From positions 20,495,001 to 20,559,000 of the forward strand of contig NC_091674.1 of the NCBI RefSeq assembly GCF_042453785.1: a stretch of 64,000 bases of DNA. The letters run 5' to 3'. Below the pieces are notes generated by a model. The model was given only the letters and a program-made list of their open reading frames with translations. It was not told the origin of the DNA and made no database searches. The translations under genes were made by a program, and so were the position numbers. This stretch comes from Malus domestica. Its lineage: Eukaryota; Streptophyta; Magnoliopsida; Rosales; Rosaceae. Shown here piece after piece: positions 36,684 to 48,824 of this stretch; the first letter of the stretch is position 1, and each line of letters starts with the position of its first letter.

Positions 36684-37694
36684 TCAAATTTTCTTGCTCT
36701 TGAGCCACATGATTTGTCGGTTAGATTGCTTCAATGCAACAAACATCTCTCTATTTTTTCTTTTAGTGAAGATATCAGCCGCTTTCATAAAGAGCTCATC
36801 ATCATTCACAACTTCATGCATTCCTTCCAACATTTGCATCACTTCCTCAATGCTGCAACCAGGCTTATCTGTGCTCTTAGAACGGTTGTATACAGCTTCT
36901 AAAATACCATCTAATTGTTTTATCATCTTGGCCCCAATTCCAACTCTTTTAGAATCTCTTGTTCTTTTTGTTCCTTTTCCTTGTGTTGAAGGTTGAGCAG
37001 GGGAAGGTGTCTCAGCATCGGCTATGTCGTCAAGCCCCTCATTATTATCTATGTCATTCTCCAAATCATCTTGACCGTCATTTTGTTCGCATGTTGGAGC
37101 TTTTTGGACATTATTACTCATCAACCCTTGTGAGGGTGCCCATGCACCTACACCTGTAACAGCTCCTTCTTTAAACAAAATGTTCAGTTGGTCAAAAATT
37201 TTCAATCCACTATTTCGATATTTTGCAACTTCAGAAGTCTTCTGAAATATGACCAACTGCAATTAACAAATTATGATAAAAGAACATAAATATGAAGTTA
37301 GATTTCCATGGATATGAGATAATAATTTCTCACCTTCACTTTTTTCTCCCACAACTCATCACTTGCAATGATAGTTTGCTTCACAGGATCCCATCCTAAG
37401 CCAGTCTCTTTTCCAACTAATGATGCCCACAATTGCCATTCTTTCTTAAGTGCAGTCCATTTGTTCTTGAGTTGTTTATGAACATATGACCTTTGAGTAA
37501 GGTCATTAAATTTTTTTAATAACATTTTTCCATCCAATTCTATTAAGATGACCACCTGTTTGATTTCCGGCTAATGTCTCAGCTACACAAACACTTATAA
37601 ATATCTCAACACTTGCATCATCCCACATTGCCTTGCTCTTTTTTTCGTTACCTTCTCCACGATCTTGCATATCTTTAACTATATTCTTAGACAT
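36684..37694 (-). pseudogene. Myb/SANT-like protein of the Harbinger element, frameshifted
   Basis: The second gene of PIF/Harbinger elements, a trihelix-like DNA-binding protein needed with the transposase. Exon 1 (37694-37334) starts MSKNIVKDMQ and shows the three-Trp Myb_DNA-bind_3 pattern (KAMWDD, IGWKNV, LKNKWTALKKEW). Exon 2 (37256-36684) holds an acidic/Ser-Pro linker and a helical C-terminus ending WLKSKKI. The GTGAGA donor and TTGCAG acceptor are intact. Within exon 1, at a run of seven A (about 37511), the frame shifts by one base between NVIKK and FNDLT. This is a true frameshift or a sequencing slip in a homopolymer. Confidence 0.75.
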
Positions 37695-37799
37695 ATCTAT
37701 AAAGAGAAGTGGAAAAAAAACCATAGCACATAATAAGAGCATATACCACTACTTACGTCCTAGCTAACAACACAAAAGTAAATTAAAAGCAATAATGCA

Positions 37800-38300
37800 A
37801 GATTTGTAACTAGTATTTGTTATATATAATAATGCAATACACCGTTGCTTCCAAAACTGCAGTGCGTATGTATTTGTTATATATAATAATGCAGTACACC
37901 GTTGTTATATATAATACTGAAGTACAACATTGCATATGTATCTAGTATTTGTTATATATAATAATGCAGTACACCGTTGTTATATATAATAATGCAGTAC
38001 ACCATTGCATATGTATCTAGTATTTGTATATATAATGCAAGATATGTAACCATTAACAATAAATTCATTAGTGTTGCTTTCTGTTGTCATTAGAAGTTAA
38101 TTTGCTATTAAACCTGCAAGTTAACTTCTAATGCGACATCAAATCTCGGCATCAAACCTGCAAATTAACTTTCTGTTGAGCAGATTAACTTCAAAGCTAT
38201 TAGTAATAACTTCTAGTAACACTAATGAATCAAACCTGCATTATTAGTAATAACTTCTAATGAATCAAACTTTTTGTTGTCATTAGAAGTTAACCTGCAA
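37800..38300. repeat. Tandem repeats in the Harbinger element
   Basis: Five or so copies of TTATATATAATAATGCAGTA-type units (37815-38040) are followed by repeats of CATTAGAAGTTAA / CTTCTAATG with ACCTGCAA (38075-38300). From 38300 to 38930 I see only AT-rich sequence. Confidence 0.7.
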
Positions 38301-39674
38301 GTTATTGTTCATCGTCGGTCTTTCAGCGTTCGAATGCTTGGTTTCATATTCATGATATGATGGTGTCCAGGTAATACGTACGACATGAACGTTCTGTGTC
38401 ACACGCATCTACTTACATGGGATGGGATGTGCAAAGTCATGAATCGTCAACCTCAAGGGCATCAGAGAATGAATCAGGAAAATTATAAATATCGTGAAAA
38501 AAATGCAGAAAATACCATTGGAATGTCAATGAACAATCACTAAACCTTAAAATTATTTTCGTGTAGTTCAAAAATCACAACAATTTTGATAAAAATAACA
38601 TATCAACAATCAAATTCACACACTACATACAAATTTTAAGATAAGAAATAGCAAACATACCTCCACAAGAATTTTAGGTGATGGAGATTTGGGGAAGATG
38701 GAGAGGAAGAGATGGAGACCAAGATGACTTCTCCAGCCACCAAAATATTATGAAAATAAAAGACTTCTAGGTTTTTAACGTGCAAACCTATAAAAAATTG
38801 GTGATGTCAATTTTGATGTTTTTTTCAAGTGTAATGGCATTTTAGACTTTGCAAATTAAAAAATAGGGATAATTCGGGAATTGAAAAAAATTCATTAAAG
38901 GGAGCAAAGTGCTTCCCTTGTTTTCTCTGCATAGCACTTTTAGGAGGAAACACCTCCTAGGTGCTTCTTAGAAAATGCTTATTAGTGCTTCTACTTCTAA
39001 CTAAAAGCACTTTTAAAATATTTTCCAAACGACCATTTTTTAAAACTAAAACGCTTTTACTCATTAGGAAGCGCTTTTGACTCTTTCAAAAGCACAATCA
39101 AACGAGCCCTTAGTATTTCAACCTTATCGTTCATCTGCTTCCATCTCAAAAATGATTTAATCTCATTTCCTTTTTTTATTAATAATATTATTAATTACTG
39201 TCTTATCATTTTTTCTCTAGCTATTATCTAAATCATGTGCTTCTACTCTTAAATGATATGATTTTATATTGATACAAAAAATGATATGATTATATTTGTT
39301 ATTATATGACAATCGTAATTCTCCATGAGTTATGCTTTTCATGGTAATTAGAACAAAATAAGTAATTAGTAGATTAGAATTAGCATATACCCTGGAAATT
39401 TGATGACAATCACAACTCTAATGCAATGGAGCTCTTTTCTGAATAATGACGATAACTTCCGACAATTTCATACAACAATCTTATCAAGAAAAAACCGACT
39501 TTTAACGTGCAAGGAAACATCGTAGGAGGATTAATTGTGTTTTGATCCAACTTAATTAGCATCAGCTGAAGCCTATAATCCCAAATGAAAATTTCATTAG
39601 TGGATAGAATTAGAGGTGTCACACCGTCTAATGAACTTTTCATTCGAAGTCTTTATCTGTTTAAAAGCTTTTAG

Positions 39675-39679
39675 ATCTC

Positions 39680-39732
<53 letters not shown>

Positions 39733-39735
39733 TTA
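39675..39735. repeat. (ATT)n microsatellite
   Basis: About eighteen ATT units. The 39113-39792 interval otherwise holds nothing recognisable. Confidence 0.95.
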
Positions 39736-39792
39736 AGTCTTTGGTAATATTACATTTTTTAGTGAAAAAACACTTCAAACCCATTATAATTT

Positions 39793-39998
39793 GGCTCCAG
39801 GTTTGCTGTCCCCAAAAGTGTGTTTCATTTGTTTCTCCTTGCTAATATGTTGACACATATTTCTTAACTTAACTTAAAACTCAACTCTGTTAACTTTATT
39901 TATTTAACATTTAAATTTTTAAAAAATCCAAAATAATAAAAAAACTGTTGGGTTAATGAGGTGAGCAAACCCAAATAGGATTCTTCACCTTCTTTTAC
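39793..39998. repeat. Left terminal inverted repeat of the MULE
   Basis: Pairs with 45116-45318 along its whole length, with scattered substitutions and a few 1-4 base gaps; both inner ends stop at CCTTCTTTTAC. Confidence 0.9.
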
Positions 39999-40408
39999 GT
40001 GGTTGTTCACTTTGAAATAGAATTATTCACTTTCTTTTACGTGGTTATTCACTTTGAAATAGAATTCTTCACTTTCTTTCGGTGGATGTTGAGTTGAACA
40101 AGGATTAATGAAGACAAAAATGATACTAGGAGTTAAGGATTAATGAAGACAAGGTCGTGGGTGTAGATCAGAGCTCCAGTGTATGTTCATTTGCCAGTGC
40201 TGGAATTGGAAAGAGAGATTAATAAACAAGCTTCTGCGTTCCAACTGAAAGGTGGTCAAAGAACTCCATGCTATGAATCATGTATGAGTGTGTGTGTGTG
40301 TGTCTCTCTCTCTGTGTGCATATATATATATATATATATATTCTTGCTGAAATATTCATATATATAAATTTGACTCTTATATATTGTATTTTTCATTTTT
40401 CCTTCAGG

Positions 40409-43400
40409 ACATAGACATAGAAGATAATCCCAGTGAAGCCAATGGAACAAAAGCATATGAAAAGTCACTTCTGAATTATGAAACAGGTATTGACTTGAAT
40501 TCTGTTATAGACTATGAAAGCAATAAAACAGTAAATTTGGAAAAAATTGATGTCCAGAAACAATTAGTTCCAATATTAGGCATGTAGTTTGAGACAAAAG
40601 AAGATGCATTTGAATTTTACAATGCATATGCTTATACCGTTGGCTTTAGTGTTTGAAAAAGTAAAGCTCATAAAAATGATGGCAAGTTGATGGACAAACT
40701 TTTTGTTTGCTCTTCGGAAAGGCATTGTCAAAAAAAAAAAGGTGTGATCCCAATGTTGAATCTCATCACGCTGAAACAAGATTTGGATGTCGAGCAAGGA
40801 TGCAAATCAGTTGTGGTTGATCAGCAAACAACTATAAGGTTATTAAATTTATTCCTGAGCATACACATCCAACATCAAGTCCTCGTAAGACTCATTTTTT
40901 TAGGTCACATAGGAACATGTTTTTTGCACACAAAGTTGAAGCTGATATGGCTGATAGTTTAGGAATTGCTTCAAGGGAAAGTGTCGAATTTATGAGTAGA
41001 CAAGCTGGTGGTCGTCAAAATCTTGGATTCGTTTATGATGACTATAAGAACTATTTGTGTTCCAAATGAACAAGAGAGAGGAAGTTAGGTGATACAAGCA
41101 TAGTGTTGGAATATTTACAAAAAATGCAATTGAATGATCCTAATTTCTTTTATGCTTTACAAGTGGATGAAGATGATTTGATTACTAATATATTCTGGGC
41201 TGATTCAAGGATGATGGTGGATTATGATTATTTTGGTCATGTTTTATGTTTTGATACCACATATAGAAAAAATAAAGAAGGAATGTCTTTTGCGATGTTT
41301 GTTGGTGTCAACAGTCATAAACAAATTGCTGTATTTGGTGCTGCATTATTGTATGCGGAGACCGTTGCAACATTCAGTTGGTTATTTGATACTTTTGTCA
41401 AGGCTATGTCTAGAAAAAAACCATAAACTATCATAACTGATCAAGATGCAGCAATGGCCAAAGCATTGTTTGAGAAATGGCCACAAACATGTTATCATTT
41501 ATGCATTTGGCACATATTCCAAAATGCAGCCAAGCAACTTAAAAGTGTCCTTGAGAATTTTAATGATTTTGCCAAGGAGTTTAGTAGTTGAATATACGAC
41601 CATGAGGACAAAGATGATTTTCTATATGCTTGGAATAACATGCTGCAGAAATATAATTTTATAGAAGATGATTGGTTGAATCGATTGTTTGCTATAAAAG
41701 AGAAATGGGCATTAGTTTATAGGCGGCAAACTTTTTATGCTGATATTACTACTACTCAGCGCAGTGAAAGTATGGACAGTGCTATCAAGAAGTATGTCAA
41801 CTACAAATATGATTTGCTACGATTTGTTAAACATTTTGAAAGGTTGGTTGACGATTGTTGATATCAAGAGTTGAGAGCTGAATTTAAAGCAAGTCAAAGT
41901 TCTTTTGCATTGTCATTTCCATTAGAAATATTAAAGCATGTAGCAGGTATTTATACACCAGCAGTGCTTAAATGGTTTCAAAACGAGTTATGCAAAGCTC
42001 ATAATTGTGTCTTGATCTTCAATGGTGAGACTGAAAGCATCAGCAAATATGAAATCATCCCTCATACGAAGAATTGGCACCATATAGTCACATTTGACTC
42101 GGCAAATAATACTGTTTTATGTAGTTGTAAGAAGTATGCTTTTGCAAGAATCTTGTGTGCACATGCTCTAAATGTTCCTTCTACAAGAAATATTACAAGC
42201 ATTCCAACTTAGTACGTCTTGGAGAGATGGACAAAAAAATATCAAGTCTAGGTGTGCAAGAGTTACTCTCAACATCTCACGTACAGATGACCCAAAGGCC
42301 AACATTGTAAGGTGTTATAAAGAGCTATGTCGATTACATATTCAATTAGCAGTAGAGTCGCCAGAAGCATTAGAAATTGCTATATCAAGACTGAACAAGA
42401 CGTTGGGAGAGGTTGATGCATGTTTGAAGGAGAAAGTAACTCAACAACCAACTCAAGTGAGTGCATCTGAGCTCAGTGAGACTATATGCATTGATGATAA
42501 TGTCATTCAAGTTAGAAGAATCAAAATAAGGAAAAAGTTGGTGAAAGTTCTAAGAGGCCAAGAAATGCTCTTAAAAAGGCCACAAAAAAAGAAAAAGTCT
42601 CGAAATAAGGAACTAAAATATTCAACTGTGGATTTCGTTGTCGGTTCTATACAAACAGCTTTACCTCATACTCCATATTACAATCGGTATGTAGCCTTGT
42701 AATCTGTGGATTCATTGAAACTTATGGTTTTGAAGATTTAATTTTAAGGAAAACTAATGAAAAAGGCTTGAAAACTTTGAGTTTTAATGATAAGGACAAA
42801 ATAAAGGATAAAGTGAATAATATCAGGTTTGACTTTTTAGTGTAAAATATGGTTTTTCGTTAAAGTGAACAGCACCGTAGGCTTTTCGTTAAAACTCCCT
42901 TTATTTTACTTTCATTAGTGATGACTTTCCATCTAATTTTGGATGGTTTTATAAATTTAGGTTGGTCAACCCAATCTAATGCCTAGACATGTGCATTTTG
43001 GACAACCATTTGATTTTTCACAGTTATATAGGTTCATTTATAGAAGCATACTTCTACAATCTTGCACTTATTTTCTGAAATATATTGTTTACTTATAAGC
43101 ATATTTTTTTGCACTTCTGTTTATATGTATATTAGCAATACTATTTAGGGATCCAAAATCCTACAAGCAGTTATCCGCAAGGTCCAACTAGCATGGTTAA
43201 TTTATTGCAGGTAACATTTTTGTAATTGGTTAATACTTTCTTCTTTTCTTCATTTATAATTTATTTCGTGAAGGACTAATTTTATGTCATTATATATGCA
43301 TATAGGCGCATATACAATTACCAACAATGAAGGATTAGGCTTTGATAAGCTCTCAAATGACAAGCACCACGAAGACACATGATAATGATATGAAAGTGCA

Positions 43401-43498
43401 AGATGCTATGAGAAGAGTGCTCAAGGAATTTACTATGTTTTTGGGACTAAAGCTTCAGTTAATACTTTTTATTAAAGAACCATCTTATTTAGTTTGAT
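40409..43498 (+). pseudogene. MULE transposase, FAR1/FRS-like, decayed
   Basis: Shows the layout of FAR1-related MULE transposases: the FAR1 DNA-binding start (EDAFEFYNAYAYTVGFSV), a basic region, the MULE core (CFDTTYRKN..., ITDQDAAMAKALF, YHLCIWHIFQNA) and a SWIM-like CSCKKYAFARILCAHAL zinc motif near 42115-42170. Small 3' exons follow (about 42961-43022 and 43148-43210). In-frame stops occur near 40585, 40656, 41066, 41424, 41590 and 41861, with shifts near 40735 and 42180. Several stops fit single changes of Glu, Arg or Gln codons. It cannot make a full transposase. FHY3/FAR1 host genes are ruled out by the TIRs and the decay. Confidence 0.88.
42735..42906. mobile_element. MITE inside the MULE
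   Basis: Ends TTAAGGAAAACTAATGAAAA and TTTTCGTTAAAACTCCCTTT are inverted and related. A second member of the family is at 47272-47430. Confidence 0.5.
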
Positions 43499-44005
43499 GT
43501 TTGGAAAGTAGTGACTATCAGTTCTTCTGATTTGATGACTCATAAAATAGTTTGATTGAAAAGAATGAATTTTACTTTGTTTTTAGAGTGAAATTTGTTT
43601 GACACCAAGCACCTGCAAGAGCTTTCATTTAGTCACAAATCAGTTCTTGCATTCAAAAGACATATATAGCACTATAGTTTTGGTTTTGAGTAATTCAGTC
43701 ACCTCAACTATAATGATAATTTCATATTTGTTATAATCTCACTTGCTTCAAACTAAAATATAAAGCACTACAGTTAAAATAATCTGAAGCGAAAAGGATT
43801 CCCACATCGAATTTCAATTTTGAATAATCTGAAGCGAAAATGATTCCCACATCGAATTTCAATTTTGAACATTTGAACCAAAATGTATAGTTACAATCAA
43901 TAATGTTCAAACAGTTACTTGGCATAGTAACATGTAAAACCAGAAGGACTACGAAGTGGGTTCAAAAGTAGCCTTTTCATGGCAAACTCCGTTCAAACTA
44001 GACTG

Positions 44006-44965
44006 CTACAACCGTACAGCCCCATCATTTCTGGTGGTTGCCAACGTCATTCCACTCATGTCCAATTCCATTTGCCAGACCTCACCTTTGTGACCTGAAA
44101 GTAGTGCAATTTTCTCCAATGATAGCCTTCCATCCAAGTCAAGGTTTAACCCAAGATGCCATATTGATATTCCCTTGTGAGTGGCAACAACAATTACCTC
44201 ATATGGCCTTCCAATGTTCAGTGCCCACGCAACTGCATAGACCTGATCACCATTGTCACTAGGCGAAGCCAATTCTGCAACTGGGAGCCATCTTTGGTGA
44301 GCCTGATCAAATTCTGATACCTTGGCGGAATTAAGTTGTGGTGCGTTTGAATTGAAACCCAAAACAAAACTTGATTCCTGGCTTTCTCCTCTTTGTGGAT
44401 TCCAAGATATAGATGCAAATAAGCATATGGCATGGCCAACTGTAGACACCGAATCAATAACACTCTGAAATTCAGCCTAAAGCTGCCAATTCTTCAGTTC
44501 CAAGGGATTCAGTAGCTCATAGAACTTGACACGAGCATTTGAATATGCAATAACCATTTTTAAAGTTGCCGGTGATACTCTAATTTGGGTATCTAGCAGT
44601 TGAGCCGAACCACTATTAAAGCTTATGCACAGCTTCCATTGAAGAGGTTGTGCATCTTCAACAACTTCCTCCCACAATGATAAAGTTCCATCTGCACAGA
44701 CACGCCACTGCAACGCCGAATTCCCATGGAACCCAAGCAATTTTCACAATTCCAACAGCCTCGTGCACCTTGGATTTTGAGGTGCAGAAGAAGGATGAAA
44801 AACAAGAGTCAAGTGAGTCGAAGATGGCGAAGGTTTTGTCGGCGGAACCACTAGCTAATCTCTGGCTGAAGTAGTTCCACGACGAGCAGATGGTGTCTTT
44901 ATCAAGCACCACCAAAGGTTTCTCCATAACTACGCAGTCACTAGAGCTCCGATCTACACCCACAA
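44006..44965 (-). pseudogene. SEH1-like nucleoporin pseudogene inside the MULE
   Basis: SEH1 is a WD40 beta-propeller of the Nup107-160 complex and of SEACIT/GATOR-type complexes. The minus strand reads, in order, DTICSSWN, ADGTLSLWEEVVEDAQ, LLNPLELKNWQL, IDSVSTVG, NIGRPYEVIVVATHKGISIW and LSGHKGEVWQMELDMSGMTL, i.e. nearly the whole SEH1 protein with no intron visible in 960 bp. It is broken by a one-base loss near 44700, an in-frame TAG after ELKNWQL (44478-44480) and a TAG where the final VRLW Trp is expected, and it lacks the last residues. A 25-bp duplication (about 44924-44950 and 44970-44995) flanks the start. Not functional as SEH1. Confidence 0.88.
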
Positions 44966-45115
44966 CCTTGTCTCCATAACTACGCAGTCACTATTTCAAA
45001 TATGGCTTTTCATATCCTGTCTGGTGATTCTTTTGCTTGCCAGCAAGAAGCCATGCCCCATCATCAAGTTTTACTACAAAGCTTGAACAGATAAGTTTGT
45101 GCACTGAGCAACCAT

Positions 45116-45318
45116 GTAAAAGAAGGTGAAGAATCCTATTTGGGTTTGCTCACCATAACCCAATAGCTTTTTTATTATTTTGGATTTTTTTTAAATTTAA
45201 ATGTTAAATAAATAAAGTTAACATAGTTGAATTTTAAGTTAAGTTAAAGACATGTGTCAATATATTAGTAAGGAGACACAAATGAGACACACTTTTGAGG
45301 ACAACAAACCTGGAACCC
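45116..45318. repeat. Right terminal inverted repeat of the MULE
   Basis: Inverse of 39793-39998; ends ...CCTGGAACCC before the TATAATTT duplication. Outward from here to 46015 I see nothing recognisable. Confidence 0.9.
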
Positions 45319-46018
45319 TATAATTTAGGGAAAAAATAACAAACTGTCTTGGTAATAAGGGAAGAATTTTACTAAAAATCATTTAGAATATGGCAATGAA
45401 TCTACTAGGTTCTTATATTCCTCTCCAAATGAGCTCTTAAAATATTTGTGTAAAACTTATAGTTCTCAAGTTTTTTTTATTTTTTAGAAAATTGTTGTTG
45501 GCACTCTAAAATTTTCATTGGTCACTCCAAACGTTTTATATTTAAAAATAAAATACATTTATAAGGAGTGCACAATGAAAATTTTGATATGTCAATAACA
45601 GTTCCATTTTTTAAGGTAAATGAGAAACATGCACTCTTTTTAGCATATCACACAGCTTGACCGACCGTTCTTTTCATTTCATCTATTTAATTTAATGGCT
45701 AGAAACAAAGAGAAGTGTGTGAAAATAATCTCTCTTTGTTAATATATGTTTTTGTGTGGGAAGCATTTACGGTTGAACCTTGTCAAACCAGTTTTTGACA
45801 TGAACAAGTGCTACAAAAGGATCTTATATATTCTTATACGCACGGGCCAATAAAGAGAACTTGTTAGGAGACAAGTGGATCGATACAAGCCAACTAGAAT
45901 CGCTAATTTCGATTACACAAAAGGCCCCCAAGGTTATCGTCACATCGTCATATAATGCTATTGTTCAATTGTTTTTGGTACGTAAATTATTTATTAATAA
46001 AGTTTTATCATGGCCACT

Positions 46019-46188
46019 TAGTACTACTGTTTAGTAGTATTGATTTTTAGTTATAAGTGAGAAGTTTTTAGGTTCGATTCTTGTCAACGACAAATTTGAA
46101 CCACGTTATTGCTAACTCATTGTGAGACTTAGCCTACCCTCCTATCCTCTTAGGGTAGATAGTATCATTTGTTCAACAAAAAAAAAAG
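46019..46188 (+). mobile_element. tRNA-derived SINE, copy 2
   Basis: Same family as 8735-8898: GTACTACTG...TAGTAGTATTG A-box-like start, GGTTCGATTCTTGTC B box, TGTGAGACTTAGCC body, and a 3' end ATCATTTGTTCAAC plus an A run. The target duplication is not clear. Confidence 0.65.
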
Positions 46189-46499
46189 GACCTTCCAATC
46201 AAAATGATCACTGGAATTAAGTCTCTTGAATCAATTTGGTCATTTTGTAGCATTTTCGTCAATTTTTTTTGTTAGTGTGCTGACATGATATACTAATGAG
46301 TCTCACCTATCCAATTACATGGTGCCAAGTGGATTAATCATAAAAAAACTATTATTTTTAAACAGATTTGAATACTAAAACTGATAAAACTAATAATAAT
46401 AATATATATATATCTTTTTAAAACAATATTTAAAACTTGTGTCTCACATCAACACACTGACAGAAAAGTTGACCGAAGGACACAATGACTAAATTAATT

Positions 46500-46669
46500 T
46501 TTTTTTTTAAAGACGATATTATCTACATCAAATGGGAGGGGATGAGCTTAGCTTCATAATTGGCTAGTAATAATTTGGTTTAAATTATTCTTTAATGAGA
46601 ATCGAATCTAAAACTTCTCACTTATAAGTAAAAAGGAATACCACTAGACCGTAGTACTAATTAACAATA
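46500..46669 (-). mobile_element. tRNA-derived SINE, copy 3
   Basis: Inverted copy: T run at the left, GAATCGAATCT (B box on the minus strand), then CACTAGACCGTAGTACT. ACTAAATT(A/G)ATTT occurs at both outer sides (46488-46500 and 46670-46682), a 13-bp target duplication with one mismatch. Only about 310 bp from copy 2, in the opposite orientation. Confidence 0.68.
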
Positions 46670-47271
46670 ACTAAATTGATTTACGAAACTATTTTAATTG
46701 TTAAGTCTAATTTTAAAAGTCAACTGTGATAGAACCCTTCTATTAATATTATACCCTAAACTACACTGTGTATCAATAAAAAACACACAAATCACTAACA
46801 CCTCCCAATTGTATAACAACTACCGTCTGAGTATTTGCCGTAGTTTCTCATGTCCAATTGGAAGAAAAAATAAACGTATGGTATTGCGTCACCAAATTAG
46901 TGACATTTTAGTAATTAATCAAATATATTAGTGGATGCAATGAATCGTCATTATCGCTAATGGATCCAATTATATACAAAAAAACCAATATTCTAATCGA
47001 TGATGTCCAAATAAACAACTGTATTACTAGTTTTGACATCCGTATTTTATAATTTTAACATCAACTTCCAGATAATCAAACTAAAATATTAATTAAGCTT
47101 AGTCCATAACATTAAGAAAGCTAATTAACATTTTGGAAAACTAAGAACTCCTTTGTTTAAGAAACTACCAGACTCCCTAATCTAGTAGCTTTTTTTCTTT
47201 TTCCTGAAAAGTTTGTCACTTTGTTGCAAGAAACAATAATAGTTGGGACCAGACCATTAGCAAAACCTTTC

Positions 47272-47430
47272 AAGTAAAGGAGTTTTAACAAAACACTCCA
47301 CCGTTCATTTTTAACGAAAAATCACAGTTTTCTTTTTAACTGGCACTATTCATTATACCTTTAAAAATGACTTTTCGTTAAAAGAGATGTTTTTTTGGAC
47401 TTTTCGTTAGTTTTTCCTTTAAGTAATTGC
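47272..47430. mobile_element. MITE of the 42.7-kb family
   Basis: AAAGGAGTTTTAACAAAAC at the left and TTTTCGTTAGTTTTTCCTTT at the right are inverted relatives, with CGTTAAAAATGA-type inner repeats. 46700-47270 and 47430-48190 hold only AT-rich sequence. Confidence 0.5.
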
Positions 47431-48189
47431 CTCGTAGGCTGTGGCCACTTACTTGTACATTTCCTTTTCTTTTGAGTACTGCTAGACCCACTACAATGTC
47501 TTATTTTCCCATCTATATTATAATTTCATTTACAAAAAAAGTTACAAAAATTGAAATGCTATTCTATCACCCTCTATTACTAATAAAATAACCTCTAATC
47601 TATATCTAAGTTCTTTTTTAATTTTTCAGAAAAATAAATATTAGAGCTAATAAGCCCAACTAAGTCTCCAATCACCACCAAGGCCTCCTTTCCCGAATTT
47701 TATTCCAGTTAGAGTTCTAGAATCCAGTTACTTCCTAGATCTCCAACGGATTAAAATTCTCCGTCCTTCTCTCTACATCCCCAACGCAACCCCCATCCAT
47801 TCCCCTCCAAATCCGACGACCAAGCCTCATGTCGCATTATCAAAGTTTCATCCTCATCTTATGGTCTCCCATTTTAGTTTTAATTTTTTAAAATAATTAT
47901 GTTATTGGTAAAATGTTTTGAACAACTATTATATATGATAAAAATCAAGGAATGAAAAATGGAGAAAATATTTATTTGAAGGAATTGAGATAGTTGCAGA
48001 TTGAGGGTGAAGAGAGACGAGAAATATTCTTTCTTTCTTTTTTCTTTGGCTCTTGGATGTCATTTGACAAGAGGGTAAAATTGGTATAAACTTTTTTATT
48101 AAAAAATTGGTATGAAAATAAGACAGTGTGATTAGTTTATCAACGCTCTTTTTTTTCAAGAAAAATTGTTAATGTGATAGTACATTGAC

Positions 48190-48500
48190 ATTTACACTAT
48201 GTTTGGATGAAGAAATTTAAGATTACTAAAGAATTTTAAAATGACGGAAATTTAAATGATGGAATTTTATTCTATAGGATTTGTGAATTTTCTTGTTTGG
48301 GTAACCTAAAAGAACAATGGAATTAAATACGGAATTTGTTTTTAAACTCTCAATCATAGAAATTGGAAAATGACACCTATTTACATGGAATTTAAACTTG
48401 GGAATTGGAGGTCCCAAATTCCAAGTTTTTTTCTATGTGGAAATTCTAAATTTCTATGTTTATGAATCCGAACAAAGGAATTGGTACATGTCAATTTATA
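48190..48500. mobile_element. Possible MITE built on GGAATT repeats
   Basis: Starts ACTATGTTTGGATGAAG and ends TGAATCCGAACAAAGG; these ends are weakly inverted, and the interior is AATTCC/GGAATT-rich. No clear duplication. Confidence 0.35.
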
Positions 48501-48824
48501 AATTTTGTCTTTAATTCAAATTCCAAGTTTATTTCTCTCCTCCAAACATTCAAATTACAGCATGTTAAGCTTAAAGTTTACTTAAACTCACGTTTCTTAC
48601 AAAGTAAATTCATAACACGGTTTATCATCATTGCGACTCACAAGAAAATGAAATAAGTACTAAAAATACAGACATCAATAATTTTGTTTTTGCTCTTCAT
48701 ATGATTTGAGAGTTGGTGAATATATAAGGAACAAAGGAAGACACTAAACATGTATCTAGTGGTAAAAACTAGAAAGACAATATTTAGTCATCCGCATGTA
48801 TAAATCGATAGTTAAAATCAAGGT

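Larger units (their letters stand above)
35320..39109 (-). mobile_element. PIF/Harbinger element, one end missing
   Basis: Carries the two standard genes in order on the minus strand (Myb/SANT-like protein, then transposase). The right end at 39109 reads inward GGGCTCGTTTGATTGTGCTT, the usual Harbinger-type terminus, followed outside by TTA. No matching terminus or TTA was found to the left of the transposase, where the sequence changes abruptly at about 35320. About 1.4 kb of AT-rich repeat sequence separates the right end from the genes. Confidence 0.75.
39793..45318. mobile_element. Mutator-like element with long TIRs, transposase and host-gene copy
   Basis: Left 39793-39998 and right 45116-45318 are inverted copies of about 205 bp. 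The left end reads GGCTCCAGGTTTG and the right end, on the opposite strand, GGGTTCCAGGTTTG. TATAATTT flanks both (39785-39792 and 45319-45326), an 8-bp duplication. The 5.5-kb interior contains a FAR1/MULE transposase pseudogene (+), a small MITE and an SEH1 pseudogene (-). Subterminal tandem repeats (GGTTATTCACTTTGAAATAG units, 40000-40085) follow the left TIR. The structure is a MULE that also carries a nuclear gene copy. Confidence 0.85.

Noticed and set aside
40409-43498. Host FAR1/FHY3-like transcription factor gene
   Set aside because: Multiple stops and flanking MULE inverted repeats show a transposon origin.
44006-44965. Functional SEH1 gene
   Set aside because: One-base loss and two in-frame TAG codons break the reading; it sits inside a transposon.
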